From assembly GCF_032362555.1 (NCBI RefSeq), contig NC_083512.1, positions 6,870,001-6,934,000 on the forward strand: 64,000 nucleotides of DNA, read 5' to 3'. The notes beneath the pieces are model-generated. The model saw only the letters and a program-made list of their open reading frames with translations. It was not told the origin of the DNA and did not search any database. Source of the DNA: Amyelois transitella. Its lineage: Eukaryota > Arthropoda > Insecta > Lepidoptera > Pyralidae. Shown here piece after piece: positions 12,661 to 26,171 of this stretch; position 1 is the stretch's first letter, and each line of letters begins with the position of its first letter. Position numbers and translations under genes: made by a program.

Positions 12661-13370
12661 TAATGACAGATTACTAGTTAATAAGTATCCCAAGTATTTA
12701 TTACCTTATATCCTTTACCGTTCCCTACCCTTCCGCGTTTTAAAACAACTTTTTTTGACGAATATCTATCGGTAACAAAATAGTGACATAGCCTTTTTCG
12801 GCACTTGCTAAAACGTACGTAAACGTACGTTGCATTTTAGTAATCTAACGCAATTTTTATATTGGTCAAAAGACCGATATTTAATTATTTTAAAGAAAAG
12901 TAGAGAAATTAATGTCATTACATTTGTACTGTTTGTTTAATTTATAAATTCATTTGAATGGTTTATTTCAAAGGGGCAAAATGTAGTAAGCTATTATTAT
13001 TTTATATTTCATCATAATTCGCACCCCATCTGATGCACTGACTGAAAAATATTCCACTCTCCCCGGCAGCGGAGGATACCGTAGCAATATTAGGTCAAAC
13101 CAAATTATATTTAGGGGACGTAATCAGTAGGCTATAGCTAGCGTTTAGTACAACCGATTAAAGTGTATACGCGTTTCTACGGTAAAATTGAGAGACAAAC
13201 AGAAAGACGAGCACTGTAATAGATTTTATTTCGTTTGACAGTTTTACTTTCGTAGTACAGAACCCTCAAAAGTGCACGCACTCCTACGCGGACTTCGTTC
13301 TTACAGTTTGTCAAAGCACAAGAAGAAAACACCATCTCATCAATATTACTTGATGTCTAAAATAATACTT
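12661..13370. other. non-coding AT-rich DNA
   Basis: No gene supported. A short tandem motif ACGTACGTAAACGTACGT near 12814-12833 is the only structure noted. Confidence 0.4.
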
Positions 13371-13475
13371 ACATATAATCATGACTATATCCCTTGCGGG
13401 GTAGACTAACCAACAGACTTGAAAATTCTGAAAGGTCACGTTCAGTAGAGTGGCTTAATGATGGTGAGAACAAAA
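13371..13475 (-). repeat. SINE-like repeat, family A (partial)
   Basis: Shows the diagnostic block TATATCCCTTGCGGGGTAGAC followed by GACTTGAAAATTCTGAA and AGAGTGGCTTAATGATGG. Confidence 0.75.
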
Positions 13476-13599
13476 TGTTGTCGCCATTCGACACTCAGGG
13501 GCCAGACAAAGTCAATTAATACTCATACCATAAGACTCGAAAAATGTGTACCGACGATCTACGCATAATTTTTGATTTAATCTTCTTCTACCTAGTTTT

Positions 13600-13935
13600 A
13601 GTTCCGGTTGCAACCTCACCTCTCTGGAGTGTAGCCCAGGGTATGCCATCGACCATGGATCCTAGATTGGGTGAGTCTGGTTTTTACAATAAGCGACTCC
13701 TATCTAACCTCCGCATCCTTTGCAGCACATAATCCGCATTGAATCCATGGTTACACATCCAGTTGCCTGAATATGCAAGTTTCCTCACGATGTTTTCCCT
13801 CACCGTAAGAGCGTCGGTCAGTATTCAAACTACAAAACTTAAAAAAAAAGTCAATGGCCGAAGTAAAATTTGAACCTGCGCCTTTCTGCGCATCACGCAT
13901 TTTAACCTTACCGAATCTACCACTGACGCACCCTA
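13600..13935 (+). repeat. dispersed repeat, family B
   Basis: A second repeat family in the window. Its order is TCTGGAGTGTAGCCCAGGG, ATGGATCCTAGATTGGGTGAG, GCGACTCCTATCTAACCTCCG and CATCCAGTTGCCTGAATATG, then TTTTCCCTCACCGTAAGAG. It closes with a GAACCTGCGCC-type block resembling the B-box region of tRNA-derived SINEs, so it may be a SINE or a composite. Other copies are at 18.71, 22.77, 28.87 and 49.72 kb, and truncated ones form the 3' ends of the PHD genes. Confidence 0.65.
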
Positions 13936-15659
13936 ATTTTTGATTTTATGTCAATCTAAAAATGGAAAACTAAATTTTATGCTATATCAGTTCCACAGAA
14001 CGGGTTTCCTTGTCACCTTTGTCGTATCTGCGCCTCTGTTTGCGGAACACGGACAATCGTTATCATCCCCGCTCCTAATAGTTCTGTAGGAGCCTTTTGT
14101 TGGAGGCTTATGTCCTACAAACGAAATCCGAGTTCAATTGGAACTCTGCAATTCAATATCTTCATATCGGTCCTTTAAGAAAATAATATCGATCTTTCGA
14201 GGCCTATTGTTGACGTGAGCGTATTTGGTTGTAGTGTTATTCACATTATCAAGAAAATAAAAAGATGATTACTTTTTAAAATCATTTCTTTCTAAAAATA
14301 AGTACATAACTACGCGGCGAGGTCTGAACCAGAACAGATAGTAAAATAAGACCGGTTTAGGCAATACAGGAACACAAATTTGTAGGTCACAATATATTAT
14401 GCTTCATTTGCTTACTTATGGAACGACACAAGCCAAGAAAAAACTTATTCAAATTACATTAGGCTTTTAGAACAATGTTGACCTAAGTATGGAGCATTTT
14501 TCAATTGTTTAAATTCCGGATTTTTTTTTAATAACTAAAGAAAATAAAAGCATCCAAATATAATAACAGATTCGAAGAAATGACAACTCGAGCAATTTAG
14601 TTATACAACTTTCAGTAAAGCTTTGATAACCGAATATATAGGTACAAATGAGTTCAAATATATAAGCTCTGCATGAATATGGGTAATAACACGAATGAAA
14701 AAAAGCATCCCTTTATACCTACATTACCTAAGAAGCCTTTTATAAAATATTGCGGTATGCTTTTAGACCTAATCTTTGAAATTAATTAATTATCAGTCGT
14801 AAATGGATGTTATTACTAAGAAAGGAGTGAGCAATTTTGATAAAAGGTTTTAAAGTGCATATATATGGATGTGCATAACGAGCAGGTATGACCTGTATCA
14901 ATGAAATAAGTTTATGGCGTCCATTGTACCACGGCGCATAATACGCTCGTAAAACGGATTTATTGACAAGACAGCTATTCACTGTTTAGTTTATGAAGTT
15001 GTCGCTGATGCTCTTTATGTTCTTAGTTTAAAACAATTGAAGCCATATTAAAACACATTAAAAAGGACATTTTAGTATAGGTAACACAAGATCTAACCTT
15101 AACGCAACATATGACAACTATTTACCTAATGCCGTAAAAATAATTTAATTTTTACGGTCCGCTGCGCTGCCTGCCTTGGGTATTTTTTGATACACCTTGT
15201 TGTAAGCACCCTAATCTTCCTCTTATTTATGTATTTATTATTTAAGCAGTTCCTAAAAATCTATTGACACAAATGGAGTGGAATCAAAAGTCTGAATCGA
15301 CTTTTACTACTTGTGTAAAAAAATACCTATTTTAAAATCCGTATGCTATGCTTCTCATGTTTTTCTTATCTCGAGTAGGTACAGCAGTCAGTGAGCTGTG
15401 AATGTGATTGGAGTGTGAAGTTTCTAAACCAAAATAAAGTGAAGCATTCAACTGGCAAGCTTCACTTCAGTTTTGCGGTGGATAAGTTTATCAGTTTAAT
15501 TCTATATTCTGAACTCATTGTATGTATGATCTTTAAGATGAAAAATCAATAGTTCATTTGTTATTCACATGAAACTTTATTCGGCCTTTAAGGTACAAAG
15601 CTTAAAACTTAAATTCGGGAGAAAAGAAACAAATGTTATATTTATATACATACATAAAT
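13936..15659. other. non-coding AT-rich DNA
   Basis: No gene supported. The frame at 14782-14982 (minus) has no motif. A short inverted repeat is present near 15132-15159 (CCGTAAAAAT and ATTTTTACGG). Confidence 0.4.
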
Positions 15660-15790
15660 AATAATATAGATAAACGAACTGTTGGATATCCGTCTGAGGT
15701 ATTCGCTGGTCTGGCTGTTGAGTTTGTCTTCCACCTCAAAGTAAAGATGTAAGTGTGTTAAATACCGTGAAAAAGGTCGCCACCCATCAG
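15660..15790 (-). other. coding-like remnant, probably transposon
   Basis: On the minus strand an uninterrupted frame reads a peptide with the core YFEVEDKLNSQTSEYLRRIS. The charged, balanced composition is unlike chance frames in this AT-rich region. There is no ATG, no consensus splice sites and no continuation. I do not recognise the protein; a fragment of a transposon or retrogene is most likely. Confidence 0.35.
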
Positions 15791-18705
15791 ACACTCACGA
15801 ATCATGTCATAATTATCAAGGTTGTTCTTCACTAGCCAAATTAGATACGAGATGTAAATGGTTATGATTTACAATGCTTAATTAATGCCGCATTAGATGC
15901 CGATCATTAGCCGAAGTGGCACCTAATGACACCGATGCGTGGTGATGATGTTTAATGGCCGTAATATGACGTAAACTTCCGTGCTAGTCAGGTATTGAGA
16001 TAGTCTGGTAGCCGAGAAATAATTGTATGTAACAGCTGCTCTTCTACCCGGGCAAATTGTAAGAGACAATCAATGAAAAGACTAATAAACTTTCTTTTAA
16101 ATGCCAATGAGCTTTTCGTGTATCATGTCATCAATTTGAAATGTATCATAAATATATATAAAGGTGGCTTTCACGTTTTCTCCAAAATTTTTCGTTTTAT
16201 TTTTTCTTATAACATTCATTCAGATCTATAATTAGACTCGTGAGTGCAACTGACAATAAGCACAGATGGGAATAATTATATCGTTTAAAACAGCTTACAA
16301 ACTAAAACCTTTAAACATTAATTAGTATTTTCTTCAAAGGTATAGCGAAAACTTGACGTTCATTACTAGGACTGCTGCGTCATCAGCAATCTGAATCCGA
16401 AATCGCAGCCAAACTAATCCGTTGATACCATCCGACTAATCTGTTTCATGCAATCTGTGGGACACAAACCGTATGGAACTGTGGACGTCTTTGATCTTAT
16501 ATTTCAACTATTGAAGCCACAAACAGCAGAGTAAAACTGTCAATAAAGTAATTGAAAATATAGTAAATATTTTTCTGTACAAAGTAATATTGTGTGTACT
16601 TACACGTCGAAACATATTTGTAAACAAAAAACGTCAGAGACTGCGTAGTGATTAAAACGAGGCTGTAAGACAAAATTCATCACCCTTCACAGATTTCTTC
16701 AACTTTTACTCCACATTTCCAAAATATTTATACTTCCAAATTGATATTTAAAAAGTAATCTACCTTTCTGTTTCACTTTCCCGTTATTGGAAATCCCACA
16801 GAATTAGAAAAATTAGAAAATAGAAAATTAGAGTTAATAATTCAAACATTTTATGTTGGTAGGTATATTAATCAAGTTTAAGGTTAAAATATTGCATGTC
16901 TGTTTGTAATTCACTATATCATATATGCGGTGAATTGAGCCACGCACAACCTGTACAAAATAATGAACACATATTTCGGACATAAACATATACGGGGCAG
17001 TTAATCATCTTGGTGTCAACAAGGTAAAGAATTTGATGTGCGTGATTTATAATAAAAAAAAGTTATAAGGGGCAAACCTTTCTTTGCGAAATTCTAAATG
17101 ACAAGAAATTTCACCTATATTAATAAGTTGTTCTATATACCAAAACAACTTACGTTTTGAATTTACAAATTTTGATTCAACTGCATTTTAGCATAAATAA
17201 GGAATATGCTGTTAAATAATGCTTAATTCAATTAAATCTTAAAAAATAATGCTGAATCTACTCCGCTTATTATTGCCTGATGCAAAGAATGATATCATAT
17301 TAATCATATCGTTAATAGTGAATGTAGTTTGTTAAGGCCAGGTGGCAAAAGCCAATTATACAATGTTATCAATGTAATGATATCATTTAAATACAATATT
17401 TGTAAGGGTTTCAGGTCCATGAATGATAAAATAACATCGGTTAATTAACTGACTATTATTACGAATCCTTAAAAAACATGAATCCTGTAGTATAAGTGAT
17501 GTTATGAGAGAAACTATCATATGTATTCACACCGGTCCTAGAACGGAGCTTTAAGTTATTTCATGGGTAGGGTTTAATTTATATAATTATCAACCGACTA
17601 ATTTTAAAAATGATAGATAACTTAATTAGTTAAATAAAATAAATAATAAAATACTGTTAAATTTAATTAGTATATTCATTTTTTGATATAATTTTTCTAA
17701 GCATAAATATAACAGTTAATAACAGGTTGACTGTTATGTCGGAAACTTATAGGAAAAATAAAGTTCGATGAACATTCAAATCACGCTCGTCGAAATTGTT
17801 TCGTCAATTTTCAAAAATTATTTAACTTTGCTGCAGAAAAAGGATACATTGTTCGTGTTAATAATATGACTTGTTAAAAAAAGTTGAGAAGTTATCCTAA
17901 TCGCTACGGTGCTACGGCGTAGCATGAAGCTCTGATGTAGCTTATAGCTACGTCGTAGCAGCTTTCGTGGCAGCGTGAGCAAACACAATGATATAGCTGG
18001 GGGTAAACAGAAGATTCATTTTATAAATGAAAAGCTGCAGAACTCCTGACTTAGATGGAGAGAGCACTGTTTGCTGTCTTGGCTTGGCTTTTGACCGCGG
18101 CTCCACCTGCGTGAATTATGTCCTTTTTTGTACACCATTTAATACTTTGTACATATTTATATATATGTACTTTTCAAATTTCCAGGAGAGTGGTTTAACT
18201 GAACTGAACATTTCGAAATATAAACTGAAATACGCATCCGCTAAGGAATAATGTAAGAAAATAAATAAAGCTATAGTAAAAAGTATTTATTGGTTTGATG
18301 ACTTTCTTTTGGACCGACAAGGATTGGAAATTATACAAAATATTTGTTCCACTTTGTTTCAAATTAGTGAGTAAGCCATGAATTGGTAACGGACCGAAAA
18401 GCTTAATATCATGTAACAATGAAAATATTTGTAGTGTTCATCCTTAGCACATGTTCGGGCTACAATCAGCTTTTAACATGTTTCGATGAGGATGGAAGGC
18501 GTTGTGCTTGACGAAACCACAAACCTCATCAGGTTGCGGCTCCGAATATCGGCCGTTAATACCGTACAACACGGGAGATTGGTTTTCACAGTACGAGTAT
18601 GATCACAATACAATACTAGATGCCGAACGCATTAAGTTATCTAAAATGTTCTGTTTTCGGCTACAACGACGAAAAAAATCCTTTCGCGGTTAATGGGATT
18701 TTGAA
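15791..18705. other. non-coding AT-rich DNA with repeat scraps
   Basis: No gene supported. Near 18080-18120 the segment GACCGCGGCTCCACCTGCGT resembles the 'GCCCGCGACTTCGTCCGCG' end of common insect transposable elements. A cluster of CTACG/CGTAG motifs lies at 17900-17960. Frames at 18027-18251, 18195-18419 and 18502-18693 are not supported. Confidence 0.4.
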
Positions 18706-18835
18706 TTAATCTTCTTCAGTCCCAGTTTCTCCTCTCTTTTTTGGAGTAGACCACGGGTCTGTTAATAACCTGAAATCTGGAGTCAGTACATAAGGTTTTT
18801 ACATCGAGACTGGTTTGATCACACATCCACGGGGG
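18706..18835 (+). repeat. dispersed repeat, family B (diverged)
   Basis: Contains CCCAGTTTCTCCTCTC, a TGGAGTAGACCACGGGT block, and AAATCTGGAGTCAG followed by AAGGTTTTTACATCGAGAC. This is the family B order seen at 13.6 and 49.72 kb. Confidence 0.55.
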
Positions 18836-20340
18836 GGATAATAAAACATTTTGTTTTACAGACTAATTAAAAATTAATGATAGAACAATACACAGATTTT
18901 TCATACATACTTTTTTTTATCATTGAATACAGCGTGTATGAAAAATTGTATTATTTAAGATGTTTTTAAATCCTAAGTTATAGAAATCGCAAAACTGCAA
19001 TGTTAGCTCCCTGTAACCCGACAGGCGCGTCGGGACGTAGACTGTAATCCAGAGATTACCATGCCAATGTCGAGATTTGCACTATCAGGATAATGAAGTG
19101 AAACTCGAGTAAACATTAAGAGAAGTGACTGCCTTCGAAGAAATATTATCGTTTAAGTCTCATGAACTTAATTCAACATTTAAGATTAAAAATAAGGATA
19201 AATTAACTATTGATATTCAATTGTCATGTTGTTTACTCTAAGTCTGCGTAACACAAGAATTTCATCAAAAAATTATAAACCATATAAGAAAACTACATGG
19301 CAAATTTCAAATTTTAGACACAACTTAGGCAGTACGTTGGTATCTCAGTCAGTCAGAATGTTTCCCCTTTTAAAATTATACAAACAATGTAAAACGTCTA
19401 TTTCATAAGTTAAAAATAAACAAAAAAATTTGTCTGTAAGTTTCAATGGTTCGCAATCGGAATCAATTATACCAGGAATGACAGAAATGACTTCACTGCT
19501 CGCGCTTCAAAACGGACGGTGAAATTACAGGGGGAGATTTTCATTAATTACAGACCAATTTTATTAAAACTCGGAATGATCCGGTACAAGGTCACCTAAC
19601 AAATAACTGTCCAAACTTGAATTCATTATTTTAGTTTAGTCTAAGGCGAGAATAAAAGGCATTATTCGAGTTTCCAAGCTTCCACCTTCTTACTTACCAT
19701 CAGAGAAATTAAGTCTAAATGCACTCAAATTAAAATAAGCGTATATATTTTTCTGAGCTGTTAGAACAAGAATAATATATTTATTATCTAACCACGTTTA
19801 AAGTTATTGTTATTCATGGAGGGAAATGAATATTACCGGTTGTTGGAATTCTCGTGCAGGGATTTGTGTTGCGTAATCCATTGAAATTGAAAAAGTAAAT
19901 CCAACAATAGACAGGGAAATGCAGATCCTTATAAAACTCTTTTTCTTGTTATTAATAAACTGATAAAAATTAAATCATTAGCAGTCAGTTAAACTAAGCA
20001 ACCTGCCAAAAAAATGCCAAATTACTTTTCAACATTTAACGAATATTGCAAGGTTTTGAAATACTGTTTTGTGGTCAAAATCACTATTTATTTTTGTGTA
20101 CTGTACTGTGTAATAAGAAGACAATAAACTACACGAATTGATTTGATTCTTAAAGGCTAAGAATACTAAATTGTGAACAAGTGGTGCAAATGGAAGTAAC
20201 TGAAGATTATGCAAATGTTAATACACTTGCCGCTTGCTCTTTGACCTTATTAAGTAAACAGTGGATGACCCGGCTTTCAACTTTATCCTTATGGTGTTTT
20301 CTTTGTATTTATTTGGGAACAGAACGCACAAATCACACCC
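18836..20340. other. non-coding AT-rich DNA
   Basis: No gene supported. A hairpin-like pair TTTTTCATACA / TGTATGAAAAA lies at about 18898-18947. A GC-richer patch near 19010-19085 has no recognised content. Confidence 0.4.
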
Positions 20341-20475
20341 ATATTTATGTTACTACTAGCTTCTATAGCTTTGCCCGCACGAGTTTAGCGCGACCTACTA
20401 AACAGGTTTTACGCAAATTCCACGAGAACAATAGTTTTTTTACCAGGATGAAAAGTAGTCCATGTCCTTAATTAT
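20341..20475 (+). repeat. transposable-element end fragment
   Basis: Starts ACTAGCTTCTATAGCTTTGC and continues through GCGCGACCTACT to CAGGATGAAAAGTAGTCCATG. This resembles the well-known insect repeat end 'tagcttctgcccgcgacttcgtccgcg ... ataaaaagtagcc' as I know it from moth genomes. The family name cannot be fixed from this fragment. Confidence 0.5.
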
Positions 20476-20720
20476 GTAAACACAAAATTTTAAGAAGATT
20501 TGAGATCGTGGGTAGTATTTGAAATAAAATCCGGAAAATTAATTTCTTTAATACATATTCCTTGGTTAAATTTTTCAAGAAGATTATCAAGAAGATATTC
20601 TTACTGTAAGTATTTTATAAATGGCATTAAATCCACTTGTTAGTATACACTTTACGTGAAAAATGATAATAAATAAATTGTACTTCACTTCTCTTCCACT
20701 TTTTAAAATTGGCAATCCAT

Positions 20721-20723
<3 letters not shown>
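20476..20723. other. non-coding AT-rich DNA
   Basis: Nothing recognised. Confidence 0.4.

Positions 20724-20771
<48 letters not shown>
20724..20771. repeat. (TA)n microsatellite
   Basis: Uninterrupted run of TA dinucleotides of about 48 bases. A second, shorter TA run lies at about 24079-24101. Confidence 0.95.
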
Positions 20772-20774
<3 letters not shown>

Positions 20775-21774
20775 TCTTTTTTCAATATTAAATCTCATAA
20801 ATATATAAATCTCCCGTGAACAATGTATTCTCCCGTCCACATTCTATTCTAAGTATAATTTAATATTGTGAAGTTGACGTTGTTGATGAAAATGCTGCAG
20901 TGCAGTTTGTTACCGCTTCTTCTGCACTGACGCCTTGGAAGCGGCAGTAAACTTAGTTTTTAAGTAATTTATTTGACGTCAACCAAGTTGTTAAACCATA
21001 CGACAATTATTAAGCGATATAATAATATCCTATAATAATGAATAAAAAAAAAAAAAAAAAAACTCTTTTGTTAATTTCTACAAAGGTGTTCATCGGATTA
21101 ATAGAAATAAAAATAAATATTCAATTGAATATTATAATAATAAAAACACTTTTTTATTGTTCATGTAAAATCAGTGAATTAATTAAATTTAATAATGTTT
21201 ACGCTTCTCACAAATGAATACTAATATAAAAATAAATATAAATGCAAATAATTTTTTTCCAATTGTACCTAACTGTTAACTTCTCCACAAATGAATTAAT
21301 TTACGTTATACATTGTCTATTTCGCTTGTAACATCAACCTCTCTTCGTGCCAAATTAATTATCAGAAAGATCAGATATAGATTTCTTCGTATATTAATTG
21401 ATTAGCTAATATGAAATGGAAACCGCGTCAGATGATGATCATTAATGAAAGTGATAGGATAATAAATTATGATTCTGATACAAAAACATACTTATATTCT
21501 GACATTTTTAATGCTAACGCTCTTGGCGGAGATGACATAACTTTTTACTAAGTAAAAGTCATTTAGAAAACCTATGTACCTACCTTATTAACATTTCGAA
21601 GAAGGAGTGAAAGCTTCCATACTCGTTATCTGGTAGGGACGAAGAAACAAAGTGAGCCAGCAGTTTCTCTTCCCGTGAGGATTGTAAAAGTCAATCAAGG
21701 GAAAGGCTAATTAACTTTGCATTCTTTTAAGCGATGGTCTAGTACTCATCACTATTTAATCTCAATTGTATCAT
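20772..21774. other. non-coding AT-rich DNA
   Basis: No gene supported. An A-tract of about 20 bases sits near 21043-21062. Confidence 0.4.
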
Positions 21775-21857
21775 TTAGCCCTTTGGTTAGAATAGACTTT
21801 TCTAGACTTTTGGCCCTGTCTACCCCGTAAGAGATAAAGCCATGATTATATGTAAAT
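21775..21857 (+). repeat. SINE-like repeat, family A, tail end
   Basis: Carries the tail-side block CCCTGTCTACCCCGTAAGAG followed by ATGATTATATGTA. Only the 3' end of the element is present. Confidence 0.7.
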
Positions 21858-22770
21858 AGTCTAAAAGAGTTCACCATCCCAGGTTAAACCATAAAAAAAA
21901 TCTATTCAAACTTGTTATTCTGCGTAATGAAAGTAGCTGGTGTATCACAATCCTTTCCCGGTTTAGAGTATTATCTACAGTAACAAAAACGGATTGAAGT
22001 TGGAACATTTTGGAAGAATTACTTTTAGAAGTAATGGTTGCCGGTTAAGCTAAGATTAAATCACAACTCTGGTTAGTAATTACAAAATAACTAAGATTTG
22101 TGTCTTCAATCTTGGACAAATATCTTAGCAAATGTCACTTGTTGTTTAAATAATTAAACTCCTATTATGCCTGGCTGTGTATAAGGGCGTGTTGGTCCCA
22201 ATATTAATGTATAGGAGTTGAAGTTGGGTGTGGCAAAAGAAGCACGAAAGCAGAATAAATGCGGTGTCTTATGACTAAGGTATAATATGTATGCGGTACG
22301 AGTATTATACATTAAACATAACTCTGGCGTTTGTCTCAAACGCAAAAGGCAGAACTTAATCTATGACCACGTTACAATAGTAGGAAAGTCTATTAAATCT
22401 GATAAACATATACCTTCAGAACCCTGCCAGGGTAATTTTTCCCAGGTTCACGGTTACACTACACATTCACTTCCATTACATCTAGGTTTCCTTGCAAAAT
22501 TTTAATCTAATTAAGCCATTTTTTTACATTGTTATCTCATAAAAAATACTTTTTAAACCTGAATTTGATAATGTCTCTTAATTTGTTTAAGCTACATTAA
22601 ATATTGTGTCAAATAAGACCCTTCAAGTCGAGTTCTCAATTATGGCCCTTTTAAATAGCCTCTTCAACCTAGGTTAATATTTTAAAATATTTTGGAGGGC
22701 TTCTTTATTTAATAATTTTGTCCAGTTAGGATATTTATCATAAGTATTAGAGCTTCAAACCATCAACTTT
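21858..22770. other. non-coding AT-rich DNA
   Basis: No gene supported. The frames at 22154-22345 and 22287-22505 overlap antisense to each other and carry no motif. Confidence 0.4.
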
Positions 22771-22925
22771 TTAGTCCAGCTTGTATCCTCACCACTCTGG
22801 AGAGGAGCCCAGGGTATGCCTTTGACCATGGATTCTGAATTGGGTGAGAGAAGATATTTACACGAAGCAACTCCCAGCTGACCTCCCCAACCTTTGCAGG
22901 GGAACCTTATCGGTATTGGATCGAT
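22771..22925 (+). repeat. dispersed repeat, family B
   Basis: Good copy. It shows CACTCTGGAGAGGAGCCCAG, ATGGATTCTGAATTGGGTGAG and AGCAACTCCCAGCTGACC, then CAACCTTTGCAGGGG. The open frames at 22755-23062 lie in this repeat and are not genes. Confidence 0.75.
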
Positions 22926-24375
22926 CGGGCACCTTTCCTTACGATTCGACCATCGACGCCTTTGAATCTTGCCTCTGTCTATCGAAAGCCGTGATCGGCC
23001 ATTATGCCTATTATTCCTTCCTAGGTAGACAGCGTGAAGATTCAAAGTTTATCTGCACTTGATCATAATAACTTTTCTTAGCAATTCTCAATGCTTTAAG
23101 TTTGATTTGAATGGAATTGCCGAAACACGGAACTAATTTCTCCGAAATTCGGAACACAACACGCACGCAAATCTAATGAAGTAGGTATCTGGTTAGGAAA
23201 GATTCCTGAAAATTTAACGGGATTTATGCCTGGAACAGAAGCTTAATTTTTCAAATAGTTTCATTCTTTTCCTCTTGGAAAAATGAGTAAATAAAAGGGA
23301 TACAAAATTGAAACATATCATGTACAAATTATATTATGTAATAAAAATAATATCTTGATTTTTATATTTTCGTCTTGTTTTTAATATACACGTTCACGTA
23401 TATTGCCATGTCTAATAATAACCAACATGCACTTTAAGAAAGTGTCAAAACGTCTAACTGTCATTTAAAACACATATAAATGTCAAAAGTTGTTGGAGAA
23501 ATTTTAAATTAGAACGAAAGACATGTTTTTTCATGATTATTTAATTTCATAAGCACTTATGTAATAATGTTCCTACGAATACTTGATTAAACAGGATTTA
23601 AATAAAGACGAATAATTTACGTATTAGTTTGCTATACAAAAAGGTGCGGAATTACGGTTGCTTTCGGAATGTTAATTTAGCATAAAGTTTCCGTTCGTAG
23701 TGTGATGTTTCTCGCCAAAAACCGGTGCTACTAAACCTGACTATTTTTTGTGAACTCCATGTTCCACTTACAAATGCTTCGTCACGTGACGCGCCAACTT
23801 ATTTTTTTTACATAGCCCACCCTCTATTGCAAATGGGTGCATTCAGGGTAGTAAAATAACAAGCACGTTGCGCTAAATTTATTTAAGAAGAAATTGTTCA
23901 TTTTTAGGATATACTTTAATGATATATATATTTAGATGTTATTTGAAATAAATTACCTATGTAAAAAGATTTTTATTCTAAAGTATATCTAAATGTTTGA
24001 CATATTTTAAGTAAAAAGTTATAAATTTAATTCAAATCCAAGAACATACTTATATTCATTTATTTCATAAAAATACAATATATATATATATATATATATA
24101 TTTATTTATTTTAGAAATAAATGGTGTTTTATTTAATATTTTTATAACCAGCAAGATACAAAATTTGATTGAAATCATGAGTGCGTGTTCATCTAATCAA
24201 ATAACATAAAAATACCGAGATCTTTTTCGAACATATTAATATTAGTATTTATTTTAAAATATTTTGGGAATTGAAAGAATTGCGGCACATACAACTTTTA
24301 TATGTTTCTTAAAAGTTGCCCGCGCTCTCGGGTAATCTTTTAGTACGTATTACTCGTACTAATATATCGGAGGAA
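22926..24375. other. non-coding AT-rich DNA
   Basis: No gene supported. Confidence 0.4.
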
Positions 24376-24470
24376 AGGCTAAAAAGCTGAACGTGGCCTA
24401 TCGTCTTTTCAAGACTGTTGGCTCTGTCTACCCCTCACAGGATATGGACGTGACTATATGTATGTATGGG
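24376..24470 (+). repeat. SINE-like repeat, family A, tail end
   Basis: Reads AGCTGAACGTGGCCTATCG, TTCAAGACTGTTGGCTCTG and TCTACCCCTCACAGGATATGG, ending in ACGTGACTATATGTATGTATG. The (TATG)n tail is clear. Confidence 0.85.
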
Positions 24471-26160
24471 AGGATACAAAATTATTTATGGGCTGCAAAT
24501 TTATTTTATTAAAAAGTATCTCATAAAAAAATATATATAATATATAAATAATATTTTATATAAAAAAAATATTTAAATCTCGTGATATTCCAATCATAGG
24601 AATCTGAATTCCAAAATGATAAATTATGCTACTATTTTCGCTTGATATGAATAAAACAATAAGGGGTTACAGTCCTAACTACTCACATTGACAATGCGCG
24701 GTTTAAGTGTTAGGTTATCTTTGTTTTCATTTGCATGCCGTATTTAGCTGACCCTGAGAACTCAACAAAGGCATTTTCAATCTAGTATCCGATCGAGTTG
24801 AAAATATCAAGGGACCGCCGATCCTTACAGTCGTCATACGTTCTAAAAAGAACTCATAAACTTAATACATATACCACGACTTAATCCCTAACTGGCCAAT
24901 GTCAACAAAAAAACTAAAATCCTTTGACAATCCGAATATCTTATAATATTCCGATTTCTCTGGATTAGATAATCGTGTATGGATTAAAAATAAAACCACG
25001 TGCGTATAATCGTTAATGTATCGAAATGTAAAACATTAACTGCCGTTGTATTTATTTAGGGAATCCACCTGAACGTGACGTGTGTAAGAATCTACTCAAA
25101 GTAATAAATAATAATAACTTCATAATGGAATGAAATGGTGTGAAGGAAAGCACAAAAACATTAAGTAGAAAACAAAAATCAAGTTTAGTTCAAACACTGA
25201 TGTTGGTTGGTGCATTATTGTGTTTAATAACTTATAATTAAACTTAGGGTATAGAATAATGTAATGTTTTAAGCTATGATGTAAAAATTACATTATTATA
25301 AAAGCAAAAATCTGCCAGTTATACTTTGATGGCTAAACTGCTCTTCCGATAAGAAATAAAAGTTGCACTTTTTTTTAAAAGTGTTATTGTGTATTTCCTT
25401 TGGCTCACGACTATAAAACTTGGAAAGAATTAGGACCTCAAACTCAATAAGGGAAAGAAAAAACTAGGAAAAGTTATATTAACTAAAGGCACTGAAATAT
25501 CAGTAAATTGCTAAACAGGTAATTTGAAACTCAATATACCCATCGCGTGGAAGGTGCTAGATTCGAGTGGATTTCGAGGGAGCGCCGGTCAAGCAATTAG
25601 CGGTTGATTTCGACACGATGAACTTATCACGGCTAATCACAGACCAGTACCAAACTAATTTCACATTTTCATTTAGTTTTGAACAACTCTGGCGGTTTTG
25701 AACCGATAATGCGGCAGAATTTTTTGTGCAAATGAGACGATTTTGCTAATTCCAAAACCCTACTAGTTCATTATAAATGGTAATTTTTTGTGATATTGCA
25801 ATTTTGTTAATTTTTTAACTGAAAATGACACGTTATGTAACGTGTGATTGGGATCAATTAAAAAAGTTAATAATTGTGCTTCTGGGATTATATTATTTTA
25901 TCGATAAATTAACTCTTCTATACTAAACTTAAAACATTTTTCATGTAAATCTGTAATGAAATATTAGTATTGTATTGTCAGTTTTATAATTTTATTTTAA
26001 TATCAAATATTTGTTTTAATATGAGTTTTTAAGTATTTGGTCTGTTTCCTATTTTTGCAAATCTTATGAACCCAGATTTTGGGTCTTTTCTGTTATTTTA
26101 GTAACACGCTCAGCTTTTCCACTCAGCTGTTTTGTCAATCTAATCATAACTTTTTCGAAA
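24471..26160. other. non-coding AT-rich DNA
   Basis: No gene supported. If the minus-strand exon at 26.17 kb is real, this would be intron of that gene. Confidence 0.4.
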
Positions 26161-26171
26161 TGGGAACTTAC

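Noticed and set aside
22755..23062. Overlapping sense and antisense frames of 72-96 codons
   Set aside because: They fall in a family B repeat copy.
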